The translations under genes were made by a program, and so were the position numbers. From NCBI GenBank assembly GCA_964389685.1, contig CAYMFM010000032.1, positions 1-39,975 on the forward strand: a stretch of DNA of 39,975 nucleotides, written 5' to 3'. The notes under the pieces are model-generated. The model ran no database searches and was not told where the DNA came from. It saw nothing but the letters and a program-made list of their open reading frames with translations. The stretch comes from G020353115 sp964389685 (lineage in GTDB: Bacteria; Bacteroidota; Bacteroidia; Bacteroidales; VadinHA17). Positions 18,561-27,001 of the stretch are shown piece by piece. The first letter of the stretch is position 1. Each line of letters begins with the position of its first letter.

Positions 18561-18714
18561 CTATTTCTTCCTTCCCTGCATCTTATGCGGCATAATCATG
18601 TTTTCCGGCTTCAGGATGCCATAATAGTACTCATTGGGTACCTCCCGTTCTCCCAGAAGATCGTGTTCCAGTCGTGTCTTCCCTGATGAACTGAATTACC
18701 TCTTTTCTATTCAT
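18561..18714 (-). pseudogene. Aspartate ammonia-lyase remnant with large internal deletion
   Basis: Within 18561-18677 one minus-strand frame reads TRLEHDLLGEREVPNEYYYG and continues directly into ILKPENMIMPHKMQGRKK, then stops. The first part matches the extreme N-terminus of aspartase (E. coli AspA, from memory: RIEEDLLGTREVPADAYYG). The second part resembles the last residues of the same enzyme. About 430 residues, with all catalytic parts, are missing. An ATG at 18714 starts in a different frame (MNRKEVIQFIRED) and would join the aspartase frame only with a one-base shift near 18678. It sits one base after the upstream kinase stop. The N-terminal match is strong; the C-terminal match is moderate. 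Confidence 0.62.
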
Positions 18715-18715
18715 G

Positions 18716-19579
18716 TTACGATCTTTCGTTTTCCTGCAGCATATCCAGGTGATACGAAACCAACTCATCAATGGGAGCCTTCAGTATCCTGTCAATTTCA
18801 GTGCCATACTCCACGGCAATCTTCATGAGCAAAGGCTCGAAATAATAAGCAATTGATCCCGTAAACCTGATTTTTTGATTTTGCCATCCATCCACTTTCA
18901 TGATTTGCTTCTCAAACAATTCACTGAAACCCTTCCTGATCATTTTCTGAATAAAGGAATCATTCATGTGTTGGGAGATAAATCGAGTGAATGATGCAAA
19001 AAACTGATTCGGCTTTGCCTCTTTGTAAACGGCGTGTTTTATATCTTCAACGGTTAGATTATAAACATGGCGGAAGTCATCCAGGATAGCACCTGGTAAT
19101 TCATCCTGCAGGTATGCTTTTATCAATTTTTTACCAAAATAGGCTCCGCTTCCCTCATCTCCCAGTATGTATCCGAGAGCGGGAATACTCATTACAATAT
19201 CCTGTCCATCGTATAGTGCAGTATTTGTACCTGTTCCAAGTATTACGACCAGTCCCGACTGATTCTTAAAAAGGGCACGGGCTGCACCAAGAAGGTCTGA
19301 GGCAACCGCTATGGCTGATTCAGGAAAGACACACCTCAGGCCATTGGTTATGATTTGATTTTTTTCCGGTGTGGAACAACCTGCCCCGTAGAAATAGATC
19401 CGTTCGATATCTCCAGGCTGAATATCCTGCGTGACCCTGTTTTCAATTTCATGACTGATCTCCTGCTCAGTCAGGTAAAAGGGATTGAGCCCGGAACTCT
19501 CCAGTGCTGTTACTTCACCATCATTCTTAATAATCCGCCAGTCAGTTTTTGTAGAGCCACTATCTGCAATGAGTATCAT
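18716..19579 (-). CDS. BadF/BadG-family ATPase, N-acetylglucosamine kinase-like
   Basis: A 287-residue member of the BadF/BadG/BcrA/BcrD ATPase superfamily (ASKHA fold). Short stand-alone members resemble eukaryotic N-acetylglucosamine kinase and probably phosphorylate an amino sugar from cell-wall recycling; this substrate is inferred. Visible motifs are the phosphate-1 loop ADSGSTKTDW (5-14), the phosphate-2 region VILGTGTNTALYDG, and ILGDEGSGAYFGK. No iron-sulfur cysteine pattern of the benzoyl-CoA reductase activators is seen. A TAnnTTTG word at 19660-19667 on the minus strand, overlapping the stop of the upstream kinase gene, may be its promoter. The aspartase remnant follows immediately. 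Confidence 0.88.
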   Translation of the reverse strand: MILIADSGSTKTDWRIIKNDGEVTALESSGLNPFYLTEQEISHEIENRVTQDIQPGDIERIYFYGAGCSTPEKNQIITNGLRCVFPESAIAVASDLLGAARALFKNQSGLVVILGTGTNTALYDGQDIVMSIPALGYILGDEGSGAYFGKKLIKAYLQDELPGAILDDFRHVYNLTVEDIKHAVYKEAKPNQFFASFTRFISQHMNDSFIQKMIRKGFSELFEKQIMKVDGWQNQKIRFTGSIAYYFEPLLMKIAVEYGTEIDRILKAPIDELVSYHLDMLQENERS

Positions 19580-19658
19580 ATTTTATAATTATTTCTGGTG
19601 AAAGCATAAATTCAGTTGTTGATTGTTGCATGGAAACAGCGACATCGTTAAGAAAAGA

Positions 19659-22214
19659 TCAAAAGTATTTTTTGATGATTGAAAGAAGATCTTCCGGTTT
19701 TATGGGTTTAGGCAGATAGTCATCACATCCGGCGGTAAGGGATCTCTCCCTGTCATGTGGCATAGCATAAGCAGTTTGCGCAATGATCGGTAGGTTTTTA
19801 TGCAACTGTCTTATCTTTTTTGTGGCTTCATAACCATTTATATCCGGCATTTGAATATCCATAAGGATCAAATCCAGCGGATCATTTGATGTTGCATAGT
19901 CTAAGGCTTCCTGTCCTGTGGAAGCTCTGACCAGTGAAGCACCGGTTTTTGCCAGAACCGCCTTAAAAAACTCCCAGTTGGCATGGTTATCTTCAACAAT
20001 CAAAACGGTTTTTTCATTCCATTTCAAGGCTTCCCTGACAATCTTTAAATAGGGGGATGATTCTGTAGGCTTCTCCTTTTCGGATTTATCCGGTAGCCTG
20101 AAAAAGAAAGTGGTTCCCTTGCCAGTAACCGATTCCAACCAGATCTTTCCCCCCAACAGATCAACAAGGTTTTTCGAGATTGTCAATCCCAACCCTGTCC
20201 CACCATGCTTCCGGGAGGTAGAATTGTCCAGCTGTCTGAAACGGTCGAAGATCAGGTCATGCATCTCTTCGGGTATTCCAATTCCCGAATCGGCAACAAA
20301 AAACTCAACTGATTCATCCTCTAGTGAACGACAACCAAATTCAACAATTCCCTCATCCGTAAATTTCACGGCATTATCCAGGAGGTTTGACAAGATCTGC
20401 ATTAATCGTGCACGATCGGTTACCATGACCATCCGGTGGCTGCTCTTTAATCTTAATTCTATCTTTTTCTCCTCTCTTCTGATTTCCTTACTGTAAAATG
20501 TATATAATTCCTGCATCACCTCGTCTACCAGGCAGTTGGAATACCGGATTTTTGTCTGCCCCGCCTCAATCTTTGCAATATCTATGATATCGTCAATGAT
20601 TTCAGATAGTGTTTCGCAACTGCTGGTCAGAATATTGGAGAATTCCAGTCGCTGATCTATAGGAAGATTGGGATCTTTTAACAATTCTGCAAATCCCACA
20701 ATGGCATTCATTGGAGTCCTGATTTCATGGGACATATTGGCAAGGAAAGCAGTTTTTAACTTATCCGATTCTTCAGCCTTGATCTTTGCCTCCAAAAGAT
20801 CTTTTTCATTCTTCTTCAACTCTGTCATATCCTCCATGGAAACAACAATCATATCGAGTGTATCTTCATGCCCCGGAACAACAGCCCACCGGGTGATTGC
20901 TTCAATTTTCGAGTTTTCCAGATCATAATAAACGGTTTCGCCGGTAAATGAGTCTTCACCATCCATCAGATGGAGCAGTCCTTCGACAAACATTTCAATA
21001 GATTGCAGTGTAATGATTCTGTGGACATTTTGTTCCAGTATCTTAATATTTTCAGCCTGATAGAGTTTAAGGAATGCATTATTCACTTCAATGATTTTAA
21101 CTTTATCCCGGCATTCCGTCAGTTTATCGGTATGTTGTTTAAGGTACTCTTTTATTCCTGTAATACCCTGTTGTTTCAATCCCTCAACATAGGTTTTTGC
21201 CTCTTCAAAGTTTTCAATGATTTGAGGAACCGGAGAATATTTCAGGATTGTTCGTATCTGGGATTCCCGGTCTATTAAATCTTTCTCATACTTTTTGTTA
21301 TCTGTAATATCCCTGCAAATGATCCTGATCTCAACCGGATTTTTGTTTTCATCTAATATCAGATGGACCCTCTCCTGAACAATGAGCACTGATCCATCTT
21401 TTCTCACTTTCCTGAATTCCAGCTCACTTGAGTCCTTCCTGCTGGCAAGGATCTCAGCAATTTGGCTCTTTACCTTTTCAAGATCATCCGGATGAACAAC
21501 ATGCCATACTTCTTTACCGATTAACTCCTCCTTAGTATACCCAAGGTAGGTAGCTCCAAAAAGATTTACTGATTTGATGGATCCGTCCGGCTGGACTAGA
21601 AAGTGCATATCGGGGGCGTTATCAAACAGATCCTGATATTCCTTTTGGTTCTCCCGCAGAGCCTCATCCGTCTGAAATTGCTTCAAGGCAATGGAAGCCT
21701 GGGTGATATAAGCCTCAAGAATCTCTTGTTTCGTAAGGGCCACGTTATCCCTTAATATAATCACAGCACCACCAAATAAAACACCTTCCCATGCATATCC
21801 AATTTCAAAAATCTCTCTTATATTCAATAACTTCTCGATAGCAGTACATGCCTTCTTTGGGATCTGATGCATGCTCAATTTATATAATCCTCCCTCAACT
21901 TTCAGTAATTTACGGGTTTGTAGACCGTCAACATTCAATCCTTCCGTTGTTAATTTCAACTCTTGTGGATTACAATTCAGTATCGCACTAACCTTATCTG
22001 TGAAGGGTTCCAGACCGGTGATCTTTTTCAGATGGATAATGTTTTTTTCAAGCTCCACTACAACCGAAATAACAATCGCTCCAGGATTCAATTCCAGTAG
22101 ATTTTCACCAATTAATTCATATATATCCTCACCCCGGGCACGATCCACACATTCAATGACAAACCTGGTGAACATTTCTACACTGTAAGGGTATTTCTCA
22201 TCCGATTGGTTCAT
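19659..22214 (-). CDS. Hybrid PAS histidine kinase with receiver domain
   Basis: An 851-residue hybrid sensor kinase without membrane helices or signal peptide, so it is probably cytoplasmic. The first 180 residues resemble a GAF-like sensing module. PAS domains follow at about 190-305 (KEYQDLFDNAPDMHFLVQPD) and about 315-460. The dimerization domain carries His496 in MSHEIRTPMNAIVGF. The ATP-binding domain shows NLLDNAVKFTD, VADSGIGIP and GGTGLGLTISKNL. A C-terminal receiver holds the phosphoacceptor Asp786 in LILMDIQMP and the conserved Lys in YLPKPI. There is no DNA-binding output, so phosphotransfer to another protein is expected. Signal and target are unknown. Confidence 0.93.
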   Translation of the reverse strand: MNQSDEKYPYSVEMFTRFVIECVDRARGEDIYELIGENLLELNPGAIVISVVVELEKNIIHLKKITGLEPFTDKVSAILNCNPQELKLTTEGLNVDGLQTRKLLKVEGGLYKLSMHQIPKKACTAIEKLLNIREIFEIGYAWEGVLFGGAVIILRDNVALTKQEILEAYITQASIALKQFQTDEALRENQKEYQDLFDNAPDMHFLVQPDGSIKSVNLFGATYLGYTKEELIGKEVWHVVHPDDLEKVKSQIAEILASRKDSSELEFRKVRKDGSVLIVQERVHLILDENKNPVEIRIICRDITDNKKYEKDLIDRESQIRTILKYSPVPQIIENFEEAKTYVEGLKQQGITGIKEYLKQHTDKLTECRDKVKIIEVNNAFLKLYQAENIKILEQNVHRIITLQSIEMFVEGLLHLMDGEDSFTGETVYYDLENSKIEAITRWAVVPGHEDTLDMIVVSMEDMTELKKNEKDLLEAKIKAEESDKLKTAFLANMSHEIRTPMNAIVGFAELLKDPNLPIDQRLEFSNILTSSCETLSEIIDDIIDIAKIEAGQTKIRYSNCLVDEVMQELYTFYSKEIRREEKKIELRLKSSHRMVMVTDRARLMQILSNLLDNAVKFTDEGIVEFGCRSLEDESVEFFVADSGIGIPEEMHDLIFDRFRQLDNSTSRKHGGTGLGLTISKNLVDLLGGKIWLESVTGKGTTFFFRLPDKSEKEKPTESSPYLKIVREALKWNEKTVLIVEDNHANWEFFKAVLAKTGASLVRASTGQEALDYATSNDPLDLILMDIQMPDINGYEATKKIRQLHKNLPIIAQTAYAMPHDRERSLTAGCDDYLPKPIKPEDLLSIIKKYF

Positions 22215-22470
22215 CTGATCAGATTCTTAGGTATAATGTAACACGATACTTTCCTGCCCTGTAAGTTAATAAAAAAAAATCAGGGTTTTAGCCCTGATTT
22301 TTCATTCATCCCCTAAAAATTAACCTAAAATCTAAAAAAATAACAATGCGTTTGCTTACTTTCTGTGTGACTTTTTGTTATCTTCTATTGATTTAAACGC
22401 ACGAAAATCCGATTTGTTACAAAGATCTTAAAAAAAGTTAAGTGTGATTTTTTATTCGTCAGACGAAGTC
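22215..22470. other. Intergenic region between TonB receptor and hybrid kinase
   Basis: The spacer holds the terminator at 22271-22302. To its right on the + strand is a G-poor A/C-rich stretch (22303-22345) followed by a 16-codon frame at 22346-22396 (MRLLTFCVTFCYLLLI). The hydrophobic micro-frame could be a chance event or the relic of a signal peptide; I do not call it a gene. No TAnnTTTG box for the kinase was found. Confidence 0.4.
22271..22302 (-). terminator. Intrinsic terminator after the TonB receptor gene
   Basis: A perfect nine-base stem, AAATCAGGG/CCCTGATTT (22277-22285 and 22292-22300), with a six-base loop. On the minus strand it is followed by a run of T, about 170 bases past the receptor stop. 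Because A and T runs flank both sides it could also work on the + strand. Confidence 0.85.
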
Positions 22471-24903
22471 CTAAAATTTCAGATAGAATCCTGCAAGAAA
22501 ATGCATTCCGGCCTGAGGGAAATAGTATATCCATGATTTTTCCTCACCCTGTTCATACCAGTTCCCGCCATATGCATTGCTGATGTAAAGGTTATTAAAC
22601 AGGTTATTTACCTGAACCTGGAATACAAGTTCTTTCATCCATCCTGGATTGACCACGTAATCTATTCTTAAATCAGTGACGTGGTAGGGATCGAGTTTTC
22701 GATCGTCGGATGATGTATTGTCAAAATATTGACTACCGACATATTTTGTTGATAAACTCAGTTCCAGTCCTTTAAACAGTTTAAAAGCCAGTCTGCTGGA
22801 ACCAACCAGTGAGGGAGAGTAAGCCAGGTCGCTTTTGCCTAACCCCTTCGATTGATACGTTTCATTCCAATTCTCATCATAATAGGTGGCATATTCAACG
22901 AAGTTCTTGATCTTGTTACTGCTAAGGGTTACATTCAGATCCCAGATCAACCGGTCGGTTATTTTCAGTGCCCCTTGTAACTCAATTCCTGCCCGGTAAC
23001 TGATATCTACGTTGGTCATAATATCATTGCCAACGTTACTCTTCTCTCCGGTAGGGACCAATTGATCCTTATAATACATGTAATACCCATTCAGGGCGAG
23101 GTTCAAAAATTGTCCTGACCGCGAGAATCCCGCTTCAAAATCATATAGTTTTTCTGGTTTTGGTGTTGCCTCCTCATCCCCTGTTGCATCCTTAAAGTCA
23201 CTCCGGGCAGGTTCCCTCTGGCCGATCGAAAAGGAAAGAAAAGTCGTCATTCCGGGATGAATGGTATAATGTAAACCCAATTTGGGATTGAAGAAACCAA
23301 ATGTATGTTTCTGAGTCAGGTCTGTCAAATCATCATCCGGCCCCGACATTTTGTAAACAATCTTTCTATATTGTAAATCAGCAAAAGCATTTAGCCGGTT
23401 GCTCAGTGAATAATTCAGTTTGGCATATATATTCCAATCGGATTTTCTGCCCGTATTGAAATACCATTCATGATTCTTTGGCACCAGGTTGTTCTTCTCA
23501 ACCCATAGGATCTTTCCAAAATGGTCCCCGTCATAATAATTCCACCCCCCACCTATTGATGCTTCTGTTTTTCCAAAGGTATACGTGGATGAAAACACCA
23601 AACCATAAAAATCATTGTCAAGCCATTTTTGTCTGACGAGATCAGAGGATAAAATTGTATCGTTGTTCAGGATGAACATGCTATCAAGACCATACTCATA
23701 AAACAGTGTGGAATGATACGAATTCTCATCATCCATATACTGCTCATAATAACCCGTTCCCCGGGTGTAATGGATTGCTGCATTTACGATTAACTCCTGT
23801 GATATTTCACGGGAAAAGTGCAATTGATAATGGGTCTGCCAATAATTATCCTTTTGATCTTCGTAATATTTCAAATCCCCCTCACTATCAAGGTACTCTC
23901 CGGCAGGGTTGTATCTCCGATCTGTTTCAAGCATGTAATCCGGTACACCCCACCAACTGATCCCGGTATGCTCCTCTCCGGAAATTACTGTTGCCCGTAA
24001 CAGGTTTTTTTGCGAATACCAGGCACCGGTTAGGAAAAAGCTGGTGTGATTAGATGCAGTATGCTTTATGTATCCATCCGACAGGATCTTTGAAAACCGG
24101 GCATCAAATGAAAATTTCTCATCGATCATGCCGGTACCCACTTTTACCGAATTCTTAAAGGTTTTGAATGAACCTGATGTACTCCGTATCTCAAGATAAG
24201 GATCATGATTAAGAGCAGTGGTTTGAAAATTAATGGTACCACCGAACGAAGCTGCTCCATTGGTTGATGTCCCAACGCCTCGCTGAATCTGAATATTATC
24301 GGCTGAAGCGGTAAAATCCGGGATATCCACCCAGAATGCCCCTTGAGATTCTGAATCATTCAGCGGTATGCCATTGATGGTAACGTTTATCCGTGTAGGA
24401 TCCGATCCCCTGATCCTCAAGGCAGTATATCCAATTCCAGTCCCTGTCTCTGAGGTTGCTATGAGAGAAGGCGTCAGTGATAATAAAAACGGAATATCAT
24501 CGCCGGTATTCACCCGATGAAGTTCATCCCTATCCACGTTTGTGTACGCCAGCGGATCCTTTTCTGAAGCCCGCAATGATTTAATAATCACTTCATCAGC
24601 CATAATACTGGATCTTTCTAAAACCAGTAGAAGGGAAGTATTACGTTCGAGAATGATTGTTTTTAGCAACGTTTTATAACCGAGGTATGAAACCTGCAGC
24701 GTATGTTCTCCCTCCTTTACGGAAGAAAAAACAAAGTTGCCATTCAAATCCGAGGTTGTTCCACGAATCTCTCCTTTTAATACAATATTAGCACCAGTCA
24801 GATGGTTTCCCGATGCATCCGTTATGACCCCTTCCAGTCTGTGTTGACCTTGCACAAACAGAATAAGAAGATGGGCAAAACAGCAAATGATTACCCGTTT
24901 CAT
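22471..24903 (-). CDS. TonB-dependent outer-membrane receptor, predicted thiamin uptake
   Basis: An 810-residue outer-membrane receptor that would import a scarce substrate using TonB energy. After a signal peptide (ending near FVQGQ) comes a carboxypeptidase-regulatory-like beta domain (about 22-105; ITDASGNHLTGANIVL), then the plug (about 120-240; RIRGSDPTRINVTINGIPLN and TNGAASFGGTINF), then the 22-strand barrel. The last residue is Phe, as expected for Bam-dependent insertion. A TPP riboswitch lies directly upstream, so thiamin or a thiamin phosphate is the inferred substrate. Such receptors with thi-box control are described in Bacteroidetes. No inner-membrane thiamin transporter gene is nearby. 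Confidence 0.92.
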   Translation of the reverse strand: MKRVIICCFAHLLILFVQGQHRLEGVITDASGNHLTGANIVLKGEIRGTTSDLNGNFVFSSVKEGEHTLQVSYLGYKTLLKTIILERNTSLLLVLERSSIMADEVIIKSLRASEKDPLAYTNVDRDELHRVNTGDDIPFLLSLTPSLIATSETGTGIGYTALRIRGSDPTRINVTINGIPLNDSESQGAFWVDIPDFTASADNIQIQRGVGTSTNGAASFGGTINFQTTALNHDPYLEIRSTSGSFKTFKNSVKVGTGMIDEKFSFDARFSKILSDGYIKHTASNHTSFFLTGAWYSQKNLLRATVISGEEHTGISWWGVPDYMLETDRRYNPAGEYLDSEGDLKYYEDQKDNYWQTHYQLHFSREISQELIVNAAIHYTRGTGYYEQYMDDENSYHSTLFYEYGLDSMFILNNDTILSSDLVRQKWLDNDFYGLVFSSTYTFGKTEASIGGGWNYYDGDHFGKILWVEKNNLVPKNHEWYFNTGRKSDWNIYAKLNYSLSNRLNAFADLQYRKIVYKMSGPDDDLTDLTQKHTFGFFNPKLGLHYTIHPGMTTFLSFSIGQREPARSDFKDATGDEEATPKPEKLYDFEAGFSRSGQFLNLALNGYYMYYKDQLVPTGEKSNVGNDIMTNVDISYRAGIELQGALKITDRLIWDLNVTLSSNKIKNFVEYATYYDENWNETYQSKGLGKSDLAYSPSLVGSSRLAFKLFKGLELSLSTKYVGSQYFDNTSSDDRKLDPYHVTDLRIDYVVNPGWMKELVFQVQVNNLFNNLYISNAYGGNWYEQGEEKSWIYYFPQAGMHFLAGFYLKF

Positions 24904-24924
24904 CTTATTGAAATTTTGTAAAAC

Positions 24925-25014
24925 CTGGGGGTTAAGGCTATTCCCTACGCCGGAATTACCCGGATCAGGTTCCTTGGGTTTGATCTCAGCCCGCTATGTT
25001 AAGGCACCCCTTTA
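24925..25014 (-). promoter_or_regulatory. TPP riboswitch (thi box)
   Basis: The minus strand carries the conserved thi-box blocks in order: GGGGTGCC (25010-25003), GGCTGAGAT (24991-24983), CCTGATCCGGGTAAT (24969-24955), and GGCGTAGGGAA (24951-24941). A terminal CCCCC (24931-24927) pairs with the first GGGG to close helix P1. The receptor ATG is only about 22 bases beyond P1 and no T-rich terminator hairpin lies between. Control by blocking translation initiation is therefore inferred, with expression reduced when TPP is plentiful. Confidence 0.96.
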
Positions 25015-25021
25015 CCACTAC

Positions 25022-25029
25022 CAAAGATA
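25022..25029 (-). promoter_or_regulatory. -7 promoter element for the riboswitch transcript
   Basis: TATCTTTG on the minus strand fits TAnnTTTG. The predicted start of transcription falls at about 25015, immediately before the first conserved riboswitch block, which supports the call. Confidence 0.6.
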
Positions 25030-25057
25030 AGAATTTTCGAATAGAAATAAAATTGGT

Positions 25058-25420
25058 CTAATTTTTTTCAACTTTCAACACATCTTTAATCGCTCTCTCA
25101 TACGAGTCTTTGGGCAAAGCACCCATCGCCATTTGTGGCAGTTCATTCACCGGAACAAAAAGTAGTGATGGTATACTTTGAATTCCAAACATTGCAGCCA
25201 ACTCCTGCTGGTCTTCAGTATCTACTTTATAAATATTCAACTTCCCTTTATATTCACTGGATAATTCTTCAAGAATAGGAGTAACCATTTTACACGGTTG
25301 ACACCAATCGGCGTAAAAATCAATTAAACAGGGTAATTCACCTTCAAATTTCCAATCTTTGTTTTGCTCAAAGTTAAATACCTTTTCCTTAAACGTCTCT
25401 TTTGTTAAATGTTCAATCAT
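25058..25420 (-). CDS. Thioredoxin-like protein
   Basis: A 120-residue thioredoxin-fold protein with the redox site WCQPCK (Cys40, Cys43) and the cis-proline loop IQSIPSLLF. The active site has CQPC rather than the common CGPC, a variant also seen in other Bacteroidota thioredoxins. No signal peptide is present, so it is cytoplasmic and most likely a general disulfide reductase. The gene is on the same strand as the downstream receptor, but the riboswitch has its own promoter box, so they need not be co-regulated. Confidence 0.93.
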   Translation of the reverse strand: MIEHLTKETFKEKVFNFEQNKDWKFEGELPCLIDFYADWCQPCKMVTPILEELSSEYKGKLNIYKVDTEDQQELAAMFGIQSIPSLLFVPVNELPQMAMGALPKDSYERAIKDVLKVEKN

Positions 25421-25537
25421 TATTCGCGTGTTAAATTAATAATTACTTAAAACCTCTTATTTTGAGTTCTTACCCTTATCAAATGCAGTACCAAAGCCAA
25501 ATATAAACCAACTATTCCAAAAAAATACATTAAATTG

Positions 25538-25545
25538 TAATTTTG
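25538..25545 (+). promoter_or_regulatory. -7 promoter element for the CCA-type nucleotidyltransferase
   Basis: TAATTTTG fits TAnnTTTG. The in-frame TTG at 25543 falls inside this box, so it cannot be the start codon of a transcript made from here. That supports ATG 25579. Confidence 0.55.
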
Positions 25546-25578
25546 TCATTAAAAAGTAATAAGTTGTCATATATACAT

Positions 25579-26997
25579 ATGAAGAAATGTCTTGATAATC
25601 CTGTTCTCAAGGTTATATCCCGTGTTCTGACCCGTGAACATGTTTCGGGTTATCTGATCGGCGGATATGTTCGTGATTGCATCCTTAACAGGAATCTCAG
25701 GGACAGGGATCTGGATATTGTAATCATTGGAAATGGAATTGATATGGCATACAAAGTTGCTGATGAGTTAGGGATTAAGAAGGGGGTTACCATTTACAAA
25801 CGTTTTGGGACAGCCATGATTCGTCATGAAGGGTATGACATAGAGTTTGTAGGTGCCAGGAAGGAATCATACAGGAAAGACTCCAGGAAACCCACCGTTG
25901 AGAACGGAAGTCTGGAAGATGATCTAAACAGAAGGGATTTTACCATCAACACACTGGCGATCAGCTTGAACAGAGAAACGTATGGAGAGTTGATTGACCC
26001 GTTCAATGGGTTACAGGATATTCATGATCAATTGATCAGGACTCCTTTAGACCCGGATCAAACCTTTTCAGATGATCCGCTCAGGATGATGAGAGCCATT
26101 CGTTTTGCTACCCAACTCAATTTCACAATTGAAAATAAAACCCTGCAATCCATTAAGAAAAACCGTGAAAGATTAACCATTGTATCAATTGAACGAATTG
26201 TTACCGAATTGAATAAGATCATACTGTCACCAAAACCTTCCATTGGATTTATTTTACTGGAAAGTACGGGATTGCTTTCGATTTTCTTCCCTGAGTTGGA
26301 TAATTTGAAGGGGGTGGAGGTAAAAGAAGGAAAACAGCATAAGGATAATCTGATCCATACCATTTCAGTCCTTGATAACATCAGTCAAAAAACCGATAAT
26401 CTCTGGTTGCGTTGGGCGACTTTACTGCATGATATTGCCAAACCCCAGACTAAACGGTATAGTCCCGATCAAGGCTGGACTTTTCATGGTCATGAGTTTC
26501 GGGGAGCAAAAATGGTCCCCAGGATATTTGAACGGCTGAAGTTACCCATGAATGAGAAGATGAAATATGTCAGGAAACTTGTGCTGTTGCATTTACGCCC
26601 CATTGCCTTGGTTCAGGAAGAAGTGACCGATTCAGCGGTAAGGCGATTACTTTTTGATACGGGTGATGATATTGATGATCTGATGATGTTGTGCGAGGCA
26701 GACATAACATCAAAAAATGAAAAACGGGTAAAATCCCATCTCCGGAACTTCAAACTTGTCCGCCAAAAATTAAAGGAGATCGAGGAGAAAGATGCCATCC
26801 GCAATTTTCAGCCACCCATATCAGGAGATGAGATAATAAAAACCTTTAATCTTAAGCCATCCCGGACAATTGGCATCATCAAAAACGCCATCAAAGAAGC
26901 CATTCTGGAAGGGGAGATTGGCAACAATTACGAAGAAGCGCATGAGTTTATGATGAAGAAAGCAGCTGAGTTAGGTTTAAAAAAATCGGGGAAATAG
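25579..26997 (+). CDS. cca: CCA tRNA nucleotidyltransferase with HD domain
   Basis: A 472-residue class II nucleotidyltransferase that adds or repairs the 3' CCA end of tRNA, or possibly acts as a poly(A) polymerase of the PcnB type. The catalytic head has GGYVRD (28-33) and the metal-binding Asp pair in DLDIV (44-48). RRDFTINTLAI and DDPLRMMRAIRFA are typical downstream motifs. A C-terminal HD phosphohydrolase domain carries His284-Asp285 in LLHDIAKPQTKR. Proteins with this order are annotated as CCA-adding enzymes in Bacteroidota. It ends four bases before the convergent EEP-family gene. Confidence 0.92.
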   Translation: MKKCLDNPVLKVISRVLTREHVSGYLIGGYVRDCILNRNLRDRDLDIVIIGNGIDMAYKVADELGIKKGVTIYKRFGTAMIRHEGYDIEFVGARKESYRKDSRKPTVENGSLEDDLNRRDFTINTLAISLNRETYGELIDPFNGLQDIHDQLIRTPLDPDQTFSDDPLRMMRAIRFATQLNFTIENKTLQSIKKNRERLTIVSIERIVTELNKIILSPKPSIGFILLESTGLLSIFFPELDNLKGVEVKEGKQHKDNLIHTISVLDNISQKTDNLWLRWATLLHDIAKPQTKRYSPDQGWTFHGHEFRGAKMVPRIFERLKLPMNEKMKYVRKLVLLHLRPIALVQEEVTDSAVRRLLFDTGDDIDDLMMLCEADITSKNEKRVKSHLRNFKLVRQKLKEIEEKDAIRNFQPPISGDEIIKTFNLKPSRTIGIIKNAIKEAILEGEIGNNYEEAHEFMMKKAAELGLKKSGK

Positions 26998-27001
26998 CGG
27001 T

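Noticed and set aside
20110..20496. 128-codon + strand open frame
   Set aside because: Antisense shadow of the histidine kinase ATP-binding and dimerization domains; composition follows the real gene.
22346..22396. 16-codon hydrophobic frame
   Set aside because: Too short and without a recognised function; kept only as part of the intergenic description.
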